Assembly (NCBI GenBank): GCA_044226845.1
Contig: JBGAGG010000008.1
Coordinates: 134,703-198,702 of the forward strand
Reading direction: 5' to 3'
DNA length: 64,000 nt
Source of the DNA: JAFDZO01 sp044226845
GTDB lineage: Bacteria > Bacteroidota > Ignavibacteria > Tepidaquicellales > Tepidaquicellaceae
Shown: piece after piece, positions 1 to 8,148 of the stretch
How positions within the stretch are numbered: the first letter of the stretch is position 1
Layout of the letters: each line of letters starts with the position of its first letter
Notes under the pieces: model-generated
The model's input: the letters and a program-made list of their open reading frames with translations, nothing else
Databases searched by the model: none
What the model was told of the DNA's origin: nothing
Position numbers and translations under genes: made by a program

Positions 1-45
1 TCCTCGTTGGGAACGTAAATTATAAATATAAAAATTTCAGCCGTT

Positions 46-64
46 GTTGGTCTTCCTGACCAAC
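46..64. repeat. Short perfect hairpin
   Basis: GTTGGTC (46-52) pairs with GACCAAC (58-64) around a 5-base loop. There is no T-run after it, so it does not look like an intrinsic terminator. It may be the end of a larger element or gene left of the window; nothing else is seen around it. Confidence 0.45.
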
Positions 65-282
65 ATACATTAGCATAATAAATCGTTATTCCTGTCAATA
101 CCTTTTCAAATAAATTTACCTATTAGTAGGAATAGGCAGTATCATCTTTTTTATTTAATCCTGACTTCTTAAATTATACTGCGCAAATTGTATCAAGTTG
201 AGTGTATAAGGAGCTGTGCTATAATCCCGCTTAGGCTGGACTGAGTTTCACTCAGAATGTGACAATAATGTTACAATTGTAA

Positions 283-320
283 GCCCCCTCCTTTTTTTAA
301 GGAGGGGATAGGGGGTGGTC
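283..320. repeat. GC-rich palindromic repeat, copy 1
   Basis: CCCCTCCTT (285-293) pairs with AAGGAGGGG (299-307), followed by a G-rich tail (ATAGGGGGTGG). The C/G runs stand out in an AT-rich genome. The core stem is shared with the elements at 486-522 and 55822-55862, though this copy has a different loop and tail. Short GC palindromes of this kind resemble REP or MITE-like dispersed elements; that assignment is inference. Confidence 0.6.
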
Positions 321-485
321 AGAAATGTTACAATAATGTTACTTCATACTCATAACTCAGTTCTTATTTTGCAGAAATCCATCAAAAACCCGTCAAGATG
401 GAAAAAGTTTCAAATGCGATATTGTAAAAACAACAACGGAGGAATGGAAATTCGTCAGAGATTGGGAAAGTGTTGAGAACGTGTT

Positions 486-522
486 AACCGCCCCCTCAGT
501 CCCCCTCCTTCGTAAGGAGGGG
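486..522 (+). repeat. GC-rich palindromic repeat, copy 2
   Basis: The stem CCCCTCCTT (502-510) and AAGGAGGGG (514-522) encloses a CGT loop and is preceded by a head, AACCGCCCCCTCAG (486-499). The same head-plus-stem arrangement occurs in inverse orientation at 55822-55862, so this is a two-part repeat family and not a chance hairpin. It lies about 60 bases from the tRNA gene. Confidence 0.65.
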
Positions 523-580
523 TAAGTATACTTATATTAAACAAAAAAGGGATTCAACTTTCATTGAATCCCTTTCGTAG

Positions 581-653
<73 letters not shown>

Positions 654-736
654 ATGTATTTACAATATAGTCATTTATTATGAGACGTTCAATCCCATAT
701 TTTAACTTATTTTAAGCTTTTTTAAATAATCGTGAG

Positions 737-2554
737 TTATTTTAATAAAACCATTCGTTTCGTATCTGAAAAGCTGTTCGTTTTTATGCGATAGAAATAA
801 ACTCCGCTGGTTAAATTTGCGCCGTTAAACGTATAAGTTTGGATTCCGGCAGCCTGGTTCAATTTTACTTCTTCCTGAACTGTCTGACCAAGCATATTAA
901 TAATTGATATTTTTACATCACTTTGCTCAGGCAGGTCATATTTTATTGTGGTAACAGGATTAAATGGGTTCGGGTAATTCTGATATAAGCTAAATGTAAG
1001 CGGTACTCCGTTATTCGGAAGCGGATTCCATGAATCTCTAAAAGCTCTGTAGCTTACCTGCCCTGCCGGCAGAGACATTTCAAATACTATTTCACCGGAT
1101 GATGTTACTTCGGTAACGGAGGGAGTACCTGCTCCCCAGCCGATAATTGTATTGCCGTTATCAAGTCTTTCTGCATAGCCCATTGCAAACCCAAAAATGG
1201 GAGGATTATTCACGTATTCCCATACTTTTGTTGCAATCAGGCGGGTTTGATCTAAACGGTATTCTAAAACCCGTGAAAAAGGAGCAGCATTTCTGCCATG
1301 TATAGGGTCAATTGGTTCATAAAAGTTTCCGTTATCGAATATTGTAATATTTCCGTTTGGAAGCTCACGAATGGCATGCTGGTGAGAGAAATAATGAGTC
1401 TCATTTTCAAAGGCAAACTGATTTCTTTTTCCGCCAAGCCGCCAGATAATGTTTCCTGTGCTTCTGTTAATCTTGGTTATTTCATCCATGTGTCTGGAAG
1501 AAATCAGTATATTGCCGTCGCTGCAAAGCTCAATAGCATTACCGTGGGCATAATCGATTTCATGCTCTGTAAAATTTATATGCTTCGCATCTAATATGTT
1601 AAAATAGTCCCAGCTTCTCCACTGGAAGATTACATTTTTGTTCTCATCAAGCTCCTGAATTATGAGTCCGATAACAACTGCATTTGAATCACCATGAGAT
1701 ACTAGACCGGCCATATTTACTCTTTGCGGGTCGTAGCTCATCAGGAAGGAATGTCCGTTTTCAAAAAGAAGGAGTTCATGTAAATCTGTTGGATATCCAT
1801 TGCCGCATTCAAAGCTGTCTATTATCTGATATCTCGAATTCATCTCATAAAATTTTTGAGTTCTTGCAGCATAATAAGTCAGGTTTCCGTTCGGCTGTCT
1901 TTTAAAATCATAGGCCGCAGTATCAAGCTCTTTATAATAAACAGGTGTACCTGAGTTATCGACAATCATTAAATAATACCCTGTTGTCATTGGTCCACCA
2001 ATTGCGAAATTACTAAGGAATGTATAGCCCTGGCTGGGGCTGAGATCATTAGTTACAGTTAATCTAGGAAAATTTGACGGCAAACCAGAAGGCGATTTAC
2101 TTAAAAAAGGAGGGAGTGTTTTAGATTTATATTCCCCTGCTTCATTAAATTCTCTTTTCAGTATTTCTACTGAAGAAACCGGAATTGATTCCTTTTCCGT
2201 TTCAAAAGTAAAGTTGATTGGCTCTGAAAAATCTGATTGTGTTTTTAAAGGACTGATATTAACGCTTACTGTTTCTGAGTAATGAAAATCCTCAACAGGA
2301 GTAAAAATTATAGTAAAACCATCGCTGCTGATTTTAGCATCACATTTATGAAGACCTGACTTGCTTCCTGAAATTGTAACAGAGCTATTTTTCAACGCGC
2401 TCTTATCAGGCTTTGAAGTAAATCTCAGAATAACAGAAGAAGAAGTTTTGATAAATTTTGAGTTCGGCTGCGGTGATAAAAATTGTATATCCGTTTTAGC
2501 CAAAGCAATTTGAAAAAAGACAAAGAAGAAGAAAAACAGTAATTTTATTTTCAT
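737..2554 (-). CDS. Secreted arylsulfotransferase-like protein with type IX sorting domain
   Basis: This is a 605-residue protein. A signal peptide (about 1-19, Phe-rich core) leads into an Ig-like (Big_5 type) domain at about 21-125, then a beta-propeller resembling the ASST/Arylsulfotran_2 family at about 165-505, with conserved histidines around H337, H355 and H391/H393 and a 'GNIIWRLGGK' blade motif. Residues 522-605 form a type A sorting domain starting 'YQNYPNPFNP' and ending in a basic tail. Family members move sulfate groups between phenolic compounds, but many propellers of this type are uncharacterised, so activity is not certain. It should be exported by Sec, passed through the type IX translocon and anchored or released. 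It stands alone, convergent with nothing and divergent from ferritin. Confidence 0.8.
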   Translation of the reverse strand: MKIKLLFFFFFVFFQIALAKTDIQFLSPQPNSKFIKTSSSVILRFTSKPDKSALKNSSVTISGSKSGLHKCDAKISSDGFTIIFTPVEDFHYSETVSVNISPLKTQSDFSEPINFTFETEKESIPVSSVEILKREFNEAGEYKSKTLPPFLSKSPSGLPSNFPRLTVTNDLSPSQGYTFLSNFAIGGPMTTGYYLMIVDNSGTPVYYKELDTAAYDFKRQPNGNLTYYAARTQKFYEMNSRYQIIDSFECGNGYPTDLHELLLFENGHSFLMSYDPQRVNMAGLVSHGDSNAVVIGLIIQELDENKNVIFQWRSWDYFNILDAKHINFTEHEIDYAHGNAIELCSDGNILISSRHMDEITKINRSTGNIIWRLGGKRNQFAFENETHYFSHQHAIRELPNGNITIFDNGNFYEPIDPIHGRNAAPFSRVLEYRLDQTRLIATKVWEYVNNPPIFGFAMGYAERLDNGNTIIGWGAGTPSVTEVTSSGEIVFEMSLPAGQVSYRAFRDSWNPLPNNGVPLTFSLYQNYPNPFNPVTTIKYDLPEQSDVKISIINMLGQTVQEEVKLNQAAGIQTYTFNGANLTSGVYFYRIKTNSFSDTKRMVLLK

Positions 2555-2723
2555 TTGGTGAATACAATTTAATTCTATTATAGAAGGGAAAAAAGTTAGA
2601 CAAGTAAATCTTGAGAAGGTTTAATTGTGGTATCTTTTTGCTAAATCTCGTTAGACTAAAATAAAAACATAATGAAATTAATTCAAGCTATATAAACTAT
2701 TAAATTTTCGGCAAGAAAAATTA

Positions 2724-2756
2724 TTGGGATTATTTAATCTAATTGAGATATATTTA
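2724..2756 (+). promoter_or_regulatory. Candidate Bacteroidota-type promoter for ferritin
   Basis: TTG at 2724-2726 and TATATTTA at 2749-2756 are separated by 22 bases, close to the TTTG-N(19-21)-TAnnTTTG pattern known for the primary sigma factor of Bacteroidota. It sits 33 bases before the ferritin start. The last base of the -7 box is A instead of G and the region is AT-rich, so chance matches are possible. Confidence 0.3.
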
Positions 2757-2788
2757 AAAGACCCCACAACATAAATTAATCAATCAAT

Positions 2789-3340
2789 ATGGATACAAAC
2801 AGACTTTCAGCTAAAATGGCTGAGGCATTAAACAGTCAAATGACTAAAGAAGCTCATGCTGCGCAGATATATTTATCGTATGCCGCCTGGGCTAGCAGCG
2901 AAGGTTACGGAGGAATTGCAAATTTTCTTTTCAGACATGCGCACGAAGAGAGAAACCACATGATGAAAATACTGGAATACATATTACAAAGAGGCGCTAA
3001 GGCAAAGGTAATTGCCATTCCTGCACCTGACTCTGACCCGACAAGCGTAAATGACTGCTTTGAAAAAGTTTTTAAGCAGGAAGTAAGCAATACTGAAGCT
3101 ATTTACGGCCTGGTAAATTTGAGCTTCGAAGAAAAGGATTGGGCAACATGGAATTTTATGCAATGGTTTGTGAAGGAACAAACAGAAGAAGAAACACTTG
3201 CTTTAAACTTACTTGATAAAGTAAAAATTGCAGGCGGAGAAAAAGCTCCTGATACGGCTTTATATACGTTGGATAAAGACCTGGCAAGTACTCCTGATGA
3301 TGCAAAGTTAGCTCAGGAAGTTACTGAAGAAAATCCTTAA
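2789..3340 (+). CDS. ftnA: Ferritin
   Basis: This 183-residue protein is a bacterial non-haem ferritin: a four-helix protein that assembles into 24-mers, oxidises Fe(II) and stores iron in the cytoplasm. By alignment with E. coli FtnA in memory, the ferroxidase ligands appear as E21, Y28, E54, H57, E98, E130, Q131 and E134, all present. The motif 'HAHEERNHM' carries E54 and H57. The length is slightly above the usual 165-175 because of an acidic C-terminal tail. It is monocistronic: there is a candidate promoter just upstream and a hairpin with T-run directly downstream. Confidence 0.95.
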   Translation: MDTNRLSAKMAEALNSQMTKEAHAAQIYLSYAAWASSEGYGGIANFLFRHAHEERNHMMKILEYILQRGAKAKVIAIPAPDSDPTSVNDCFEKVFKQEVSNTEAIYGLVNLSFEEKDWATWNFMQWFVKEQTEEETLALNLLDKVKIAGGEKAPDTALYTLDKDLASTPDDAKLAQEVTEENP

Positions 3341-3350
3341 AACTATAAAC

Positions 3351-3384
3351 AAAAAGGGAAGATATAAATATCTTCCCTTTCATT
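3351..3384 (+). terminator. Intrinsic terminator of ferritin gene
   Basis: AAAGGGAAGATA pairs with TATCTTCCCTTT in a hairpin centred near 3366, 10 bases after the ferritin stop, followed by a T-containing tract. The position fits termination of the single-gene ferritin transcript. It could also serve transcripts from the right, but no gene there needs it. Confidence 0.65.
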
Positions 3385-3409
3385 ATTAAAATATTATAAT
3401 TTATTCAGA

Positions 3410-3546
3410 TTATTTTACAAGCATCATTTTCTTTGTCTGAGAAAAATCCCCTGCTTCTATTTTATAATAATACACACCGCTGGTAACTGATGAAGCATTG
3501 AATTCAGTTTCATATATGCCTGCATTGAGACTTTGGAATATGTAAC
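3410..3546 (-). pseudogene. Orphan type IX C-terminal sorting domain fragment
   Basis: The minus strand encodes about 44 residues ending 'TSGVYYYKIEAG...KKMMLVK' and a TAA stop, matching the last third of the type A sorting domains found elsewhere in this window (for example the protein at 54297-55799 ends with a very similar motif). An in-frame TAA lies immediately upstream (just beyond 3546) and there is no start codon, so no complete protein can be made. It is best read as the surviving tail of a deleted secreted-protein gene. Codons are still clean, so the loss may be recent. Confidence 0.75.
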
Positions 3547-3675
3547 GTTAGAGCATTTAATTTTACAAACCTTTAACTTTCTTACAATTTGTCCCTTCCT
3601 TTTTAAATTGAATGTCTTTGCCGTAAAAAGTATTTTATAGTTTATTCCAAAAATCTTAAATTTTACTAATATATA

Positions 3676-4425
3676 ATGAAAATTATTGTTGGCGTATCAC
3701 TGGTGCCGGACAGCACGACTAAAGTGAAAATAGGCGCAGATAAAAAAACTATTGATGAAGCAGGTGTGAGCTATATTTTAAATCCTTATGATGAATTTGC
3801 AGTTGAAGAAGCCCTTCAGCTGAAAGAAAAAAACGGCGGAGAAGTTATTGCAATCTCTTTCGGAACCGATAAAGCTAAGGAAGCGATTAAAAAAGCTTTC
3901 CAGATGGGCGCAGAAAAAGGCGTTCTTATTAAATCAGCAACAGCCGATTTCGATACATACACTGCTGCAAAAAATCTTGCAGACTATATCAAAGGTCAAA
4001 GCCCTGATTTAGTTCTTTTCGGAAAAACATCCATTGACTTCGACGGACTTTCAGTACCTGCAATGGTTGCCGAAATGATTGACTACCCTTGCATTAATGT
4101 TGTGGTGAAATTAGACATAAACGGAAATGAAATTACAGCTGAAAGAGAAATTGAAGGCGGTAAGGAAATAGTTGTTTCAACTCTTCCTGCAGTTATCGGC
4201 ACACAAAAAGGAATTAACAATCCGAGATATCCGAATTTAAAAAGCATTATGGCTTCCAAATCAAAACCGGTTGAAGAAGTCGCACCGACTTATAACGGAA
4301 ATAAATACGAAGTGACTGAAATGAAGCTGCCGCCTGCAAAATCAGCGGGAAAGATATTCACAAACGGCGCTGCAGATGTACCTGAGCTTGTGAAATTATT
4401 AAGAGAAGAAGCAAAAGTAATTTGA
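3676..4425 (+). CDS. etfB: Electron transfer flavoprotein, beta subunit
   Basis: A 249-residue protein of the EtfB/FixA family. It begins 'MKIIVGVSLVPDS' and contains the conserved stretches 'LNPYDEFAVEEALQLKE' and 'ISFGTDKAKEAIKKAFQMGA', which are part of the adenine nucleotide-binding fold. EtfB pairs with EtfA to form a soluble FAD protein that accepts electrons from acyl-CoA dehydrogenases and passes them to a membrane quinone reductase. It is followed 46 bases later by etfA, so the two form an operon. A candidate electron acceptor, the FeS membrane protein at 9699-11717, lies nearby. Confidence 0.95.
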   Translation: MKIIVGVSLVPDSTTKVKIGADKKTIDEAGVSYILNPYDEFAVEEALQLKEKNGGEVIAISFGTDKAKEAIKKAFQMGAEKGVLIKSATADFDTYTAAKNLADYIKGQSPDLVLFGKTSIDFDGLSVPAMVAEMIDYPCINVVVKLDINGNEITAEREIEGGKEIVVSTLPAVIGTQKGINNPRYPNLKSIMASKSKPVEEVAPTYNGNKYEVTEMKLPPAKSAGKIFTNGAADVPELVKLLREEAKVI

Positions 4426-4471
4426 TTAACTTATTTAATTAATTTTTAATTTTAAAAAAGAAAATTTTTAT

Positions 4472-5485
4472 ATGTCAAATAAAATATTAGCCTTCGTAGA
4501 ATCCAAAGACGGAAAATTCAAAAACTCTGCATTTGAAGTTGTAAGCGAAGCAAAAAAATTATCAGGTGAGCTCGGATGCGAATTCGAAGTACTTACAATC
4601 GGTTCAGGCGTAGATACTGAAGCTGAAAACCTAGGAAGCTATGGCGCATCAAAAGTGTTAGTTGTTGATTTAAATGACCTGAATGCAAAGAGCAAATTCC
4701 CCGGTACACAGTATTCACACTCAGCATTTGCAAAAGTTGTTGCTGAAACAGCTTCACAAAAAGGAGCAAATATAATTTTAATATCAGGTACAGGACTTGG
4801 AAAAGAAATCGCGCCGAGAGTTGCTATAAAAACCGATTCTTCTTTCTGCCAGGACTGTGTTGCCTTACACGTAAACGGCGGAAACATAGTAGCAACAAAA
4901 CCTGTTTATGCAGGCAAGAGCATGATTGATTTGAAATTTAACGGCGATAAAATATTAATAACATTAAGACCAAATGTATTCAAACCAACTAAATCAGGCG
5001 ATGCAAAAGCAGCAATTGAAAAAGTTGATGTTGGTTCATTGAATATAACTGATAAAGACTTCAGTTCTGCAGTAAAAGAAGTTGTAGTTAGCAGGGAAAA
5101 ACTTGACGTAGCTGAAGCAGATATTATTGTATCAGGCGGACGCGGTTTAAGAGGACCTGAAAATTTCCATTTAGTTGAAACACTTGCAGGTGTTCTTGGC
5201 GCAGCAACAGGCGCATCAAGAGCAGTTGTTGATGCAGGCTGGAGAGGACACGGCGAACAGGTCGGGCAGACAGGAAAAACTGTATCTCCAAGTCTATATA
5301 TTGCAGTCGGTATCAGCGGCGCTATTCAGCACTTAGCAGGTATGTCTTCATCGAAGACAATAGTTGCAATAAATAAAGATAAAGACGCTCCGATATTCCA
5401 AATTGCAGATTACGGAATGGTTGGCGATGCATTTGAAATTCTTCCTGCCTTAACGGATGAATTTAAAAAGGTTTTAGGCAGTTAA
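4472..5485 (+). CDS. etfA: Electron transfer flavoprotein, alpha subunit
   Basis: A 337-residue EtfA/FixB protein. The C-terminal FAD domain (about residues 210-335) is well conserved: 'SGGRGLRGPENF', 'GATGASRAVVDAGW', 'QVGQTGKTVSP', 'YIAVGISGAIQHLAGM' and 'DAPIFQIADYGMVGD'. These bind FAD and form the hinge of the EtfAB dimer. It is translated with etfB. The gene ends without an obvious T-tailed terminator; a symmetric palindrome of another type follows at 5530-5549. Confidence 0.95.
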   Translation: MSNKILAFVESKDGKFKNSAFEVVSEAKKLSGELGCEFEVLTIGSGVDTEAENLGSYGASKVLVVDLNDLNAKSKFPGTQYSHSAFAKVVAETASQKGANIILISGTGLGKEIAPRVAIKTDSSFCQDCVALHVNGGNIVATKPVYAGKSMIDLKFNGDKILITLRPNVFKPTKSGDAKAAIEKVDVGSLNITDKDFSSAVKEVVVSREKLDVAEADIIVSGGRGLRGPENFHLVETLAGVLGAATGASRAVVDAGWRGHGEQVGQTGKTVSPSLYIAVGISGAIQHLAGMSSSKTIVAINKDKDAPIFQIADYGMVGDAFEILPALTDEFKKVLGS

Positions 5486-5529
5486 TATAAATTGAGTTCT
5501 ATTTAATTTATTACCACGCGTTATTTTGT

Positions 5530-5549
5530 CCACGGCTTAAAAGCCGTGG
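5530..5549. repeat. Palindromic repeat CCACGGCTT/AAGCCGTGG
   Basis: A perfect 9-base inverted repeat (5530-5538 with 5541-5549) with a 2-base loop and no T-run on either strand. It lies between etfA and the nuclease gene in otherwise AT-rich DNA. It looks like a dispersed palindrome and not a terminator. Only this one copy is visible in the window. Confidence 0.5.
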
Positions 5550-5660
5550 CAATTGTAATTGAACAAAAAACAGAAAGAATAAAAAATTTTACTGTAATAA
5601 TTTACTATTATCTGAAAGGAAACTTTTTTAAATTGAAGCAGTAGAATAAAATAAATAACT

Positions 5661-6329
5661 ATGGATAACGATTCAGATTTCTTACAAGTGGATATTTTCG
5701 GCTTATCACTGACTCCTTACAAGAGCGGTGGCGGCTTTGCTATTATATTAAAAGAGACCGGCGGCGACAGAAGACTACCTATAATTATCGGTCAGTTCGA
5801 AGCACAGGCTATAGCATTAGAACTTGAAGGCAAGAAACAGCAAAGACCTCTAACACATGACTTATTAAAAGAAGTAATTGAAAATTTCGGATATGCAGTC
5901 TCATCGGTTTATATTAGCGAGCTGAAGGATTCAACTTTCTTCGCGAAGATAAAATTTGATTCAATGAGTGTTGAAGAGCTTGATGCAAGACCTTCAGATG
6001 CAATTGCAATAGCACTAAAATTTGCAGCTCCTATTTATGTAGCGTCTTCCATAATGGATGAGGTAGGATTTACACCTGAATTCGAAGATCAGATAACTCC
6101 AAAAGATGAAGATTATGAAGGCGGAGAAGATGCAGAAGCCGAAGATATTGATGATGAAAATGAAGAAGGCAGACTTTTAAAAGAAGATGAAAGCAAAACA
6201 CTTACTGCAAAAGACAGAAAACTAAAGCAATTGAAAAGCGAGCTTGACGAAGCCGTAACACAGGAAAATTATGAAAAAGCAGCTCAGCTAAGAGATGCTA
6301 TTCAGAAACTGGAAATATCAAACAACTAA
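5661..6329 (+). CDS. Bifunctional nuclease-domain protein (BFN/DUF151) with UVR motif
   Basis: A 222-residue protein. Residues about 5-135 match the bifunctional nuclease (DUF151) family, with 'LPIIIGQFEAQAIALELEG' and the typical 'DARPSDAIAIALKFAAPIYV' signature. An acidic linker (about 145-175) follows. The C-terminus (about 187-220) is a UvrB/UvrC-type motif, 'LDEAVTQENYEKAAQLRD', as seen in many Bacteroidota homologues. Plant and Thermotoga relatives have DNase/RNase activity; in this group the role is unknown. It is probably cytoplasmic. The next gene starts 32 bases later and may be co-transcribed. Confidence 0.85.
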   Translation: MDNDSDFLQVDIFGLSLTPYKSGGGFAIILKETGGDRRLPIIIGQFEAQAIALELEGKKQQRPLTHDLLKEVIENFGYAVSSVYISELKDSTFFAKIKFDSMSVEELDARPSDAIAIALKFAAPIYVASSIMDEVGFTPEFEDQITPKDEDYEGGEDAEAEDIDDENEEGRLLKEDESKTLTAKDRKLKQLKSELDEAVTQENYEKAAQLRDAIQKLEISNN

Positions 6330-6361
6330 AAACTTAAAACAAACAAAACTAAAAATTAAAT

Positions 6362-6913
6362 TTGAAATCTAGACTCTTATTATTAGCAGTTTTAATATTC
6401 ACTCTCAGTAATATTTCTTTCGCGCAGAATTTAAACAGCTTAAAGCTGAACGAAAACAAATCAAAAATTAATTCGCTTGTTCCCGGCTCACCGGTTTCAT
6501 TGGGTATTCACTTAGGTGTTGCTTCAATAGAAGGCGAAGCAGGGTTTAATGTCGGCGCATTGGCAGAGATTGGTTACGGAAAATTTTCTTTCACTCCGCA
6601 GATGAATTACTGGAAATTAAAAAATACAAATAATTTCGAATTATCAGGATTAGGAAGAATAAAACTTGCCCCCGTGGGAGCAGGTTCACCAATTAATCCT
6701 TATCTCGATGGCGGTCTTTCAATTAATTTTTATAACGATGCCGATAAAAACAACAATACGAGATTAGGAATTGTATTAGGCGGCGGTGTTGAATCACCGA
6801 TGCTTTCATCAGGATTTTCTCTTTATGGAGATATAAAATATAAATTAATTATTATTAAGGAATCAAATGCATCAGGTGTAGTAGTTAACGTCGGTATAAA
6901 ATTCCCAATGTAA
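6362..6913 (+). CDS. Small outer-membrane beta-barrel protein, function unknown
   Basis: A 183-residue protein with a clear signal peptide (about 1-21, 'LLLLAVLIFTLSNISFAQ'). The mature part has alternating hydrophobic strands and Gly/aromatic residues ('GVHLG', 'GALAEIGYGKFSF', 'GIVLGGGVE', 'LYGDIKYKLIII') and ends in a hydrophobic strand, as expected of an 8-strand barrel of the OmpA/OmpW fold. The start is TTG at 6362, chosen because it places the signal peptide correctly and no ATG is available upstream. No specific family was recognised. Confidence 0.6.
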   Translation: MKSRLLLLAVLIFTLSNISFAQNLNSLKLNENKSKINSLVPGSPVSLGIHLGVASIEGEAGFNVGALAEIGYGKFSFTPQMNYWKLKNTNNFELSGLGRIKLAPVGAGSPINPYLDGGLSINFYNDADKNNNTRLGIVLGGGVESPMLSSGFSLYGDIKYKLIIIKESNASGVVVNVGIKFPM

Positions 6914-6937
6914 TTCTAACCGTTTTTTTAATATACA

Positions 6938-6976
6938 CAGCGTAAAGGTTAATTCTTTTACGCTGTTTTTGTTTTA
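6938..6976 (+). terminator. Intrinsic terminator
   Basis: CAGCGTAAA (6938-6946) pairs with TTTACGCTG (6957-6965), followed by TTTTTGTTTT. It lies 24 bases after the barrel gene and 24 before coaX, so it separates two transcription units. Confidence 0.75.
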
Positions 6977-6999
6977 AACAGAAACATATAAAAATCTAT

Positions 7000-7731
7000 T
7001 TGAAGAATTTAGTTATAGATATTGGCAACACAAGTATAAAGTTTGCAGTAAGCATCAATGGAAAGCTTGGCAAATCAAAGTTTGAAGATTACGATAAAAG
7101 TAATTTTATAAAGAAAATCGGAACGCTGTTATCGTTCGGTGTTCAATATAATGCAATCGGCATATCATGCGCTAATACAGAACATATTTCTTACATAAAG
7201 AATAGATTTAAGAAAGAGGAAAATATTTTTTTAATCAGAGCTGACTCCAAGCTTGCCATAAAAATTGATTATGCAAAAACTCTGGGTACCGATAGAATCT
7301 CCGGAGCTTTGGGAGCAATTAGAAAATATCCGGGTAAGAAAAATATACTGATCATAGATTTCGGCACTGCAACAACTTATAATTTAGTATCGGATAAAGT
7401 TTTTAAAGGCGGATTAATTACTCCGGGGATTAAAACAGCATTAAAGTCACTGATTCAGAATACTTCCCTGCCTGAACCGGAGTTGAAATATAAAAAGAAG
7501 TTGTATTATAAAAACACATTAGATAATATAAGTAATGGAGTTGTTCTTCAAAGTTTGTTTTTCACAGAAAAAATTATTTCTGAATACAAAAAAGAGTTTA
7601 AAAATCTTTTTGTAATTGCAACAGGAGGAAATGCAGGTTTAATTTTCCCTTATACGAAGCTTATAAATAAAAATGAGCCTGATTTAAATCTTGAAGGACT
7701 AAATTATTTCCTCGAATTTAATAAAAAATGA
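7000..7731 (+). CDS. coaX: Type III pantothenate kinase
   Basis: A 243-residue CoaX protein: it phosphorylates pantothenate in the first step of coenzyme A synthesis and is insensitive to CoA feedback, unlike CoaA. Actin-like fold motifs are visible: 'DIGNT' at 7-11, 'GTDR' at 97-100, 'DFGTATT' at 120-126 and 'GGLITPG' at 137-143. The start is TTG at 7000, which gives the expected N-terminus just before the first phosphate-binding loop. The stop overlaps the start of the next gene by four bases (ATGA), indicating translational coupling. Confidence 0.93.
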   Translation: MKNLVIDIGNTSIKFAVSINGKLGKSKFEDYDKSNFIKKIGTLLSFGVQYNAIGISCANTEHISYIKNRFKKEENIFLIRADSKLAIKIDYAKTLGTDRISGALGAIRKYPGKKNILIIDFGTATTYNLVSDKVFKGGLITPGIKTALKSLIQNTSLPEPELKYKKKLYYKNTLDNISNGVVLQSLFFTEKIISEYKKEFKNLFVIATGGNAGLIFPYTKLINKNEPDLNLEGLNYFLEFNKK

Positions 7732-8147
7732 AAATAGTTAACGAAGAAATATTAGTCGATACAAACGGCAACTGTGATATTATAAATATTACTTCCCTTG
7801 TTCAGGATGTCTTAATAAAAAGTAAAATGAACAAAGGTAACACTACGGTATTTTCGATCGGCTCAACTGCATCTATAACTACATTGGAATTTGAACCCGG
7901 GCTGCTGAAAGATATACCCAAAGTACTGGAGAAACTAATTCCTACTTATCAGAAATATCATCACAATGATACATGGGGCGACCATAACGGACATGCGCAT
8001 ATTCGCTCGGCTATTTTCGGTACATCTTTCAATGTTCCCTTTGTAAATAATCAGATGGTGCTTGGCACATGGCAGCAGATAGTATTAATTGATTTTGATG
8101 ACAGGAAAAGAACACGAAGAATTTTCGTTCAACTAATCGGACAATAA
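7728..8147 (+). CDS. YjbQ/UPF0047 family protein
   Basis: A 139-residue YjbQ-family protein. It carries 'GSTASITTLEFEPG', 'HAHIRSAIFGTS' and 'MVLGTWQQIVLIDFD', all typical of the family. E. coli YjbQ has weak thiamine-phosphate synthase activity, but the true role is not settled. This member has Ser where YjbQ has His ('QHTSAS'), as in the archaeal-type branch of the family. It overlaps coaX by four bases and is followed one base later by a glycosyltransferase gene, so all three are probably one operon. Confidence 0.85.
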   Translation: MKIVNEEILVDTNGNCDIINITSLVQDVLIKSKMNKGNTTVFSIGSTASITTLEFEPGLLKDIPKVLEKLIPTYQKYHHNDTWGDHNGHAHIRSAIFGTSFNVPFVNNQMVLGTWQQIVLIDFDDRKRTRRIFVQLIGQ

Positions 8148-8148
8148 T

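Larger units (their letters stand above)
1..580. other. Non-coding, repeat-rich region
   Basis: No convincing gene was found in this stretch. It holds a short hairpin (46-64), a second hairpin at 241-255 (arms CTGAG/CTCAG), two GC-rich palindromes (283-320 and 486-522), and a 12-base direct repeat, CAATAATGTTAC, at 263-274 and 331-342 flanking the first palindrome. Base composition changes abruptly from AT-rich background to C/G runs at the palindromes. It looks like an accumulation site for small repeats beside a tRNA gene. Confidence 0.6.

Noticed and set aside
1298..1905. Plus-strand ORFs inside the arylsulfotransferase-like gene
   Set aside because: They lie in antisense frames of a strongly supported gene and have no recognisable protein features.
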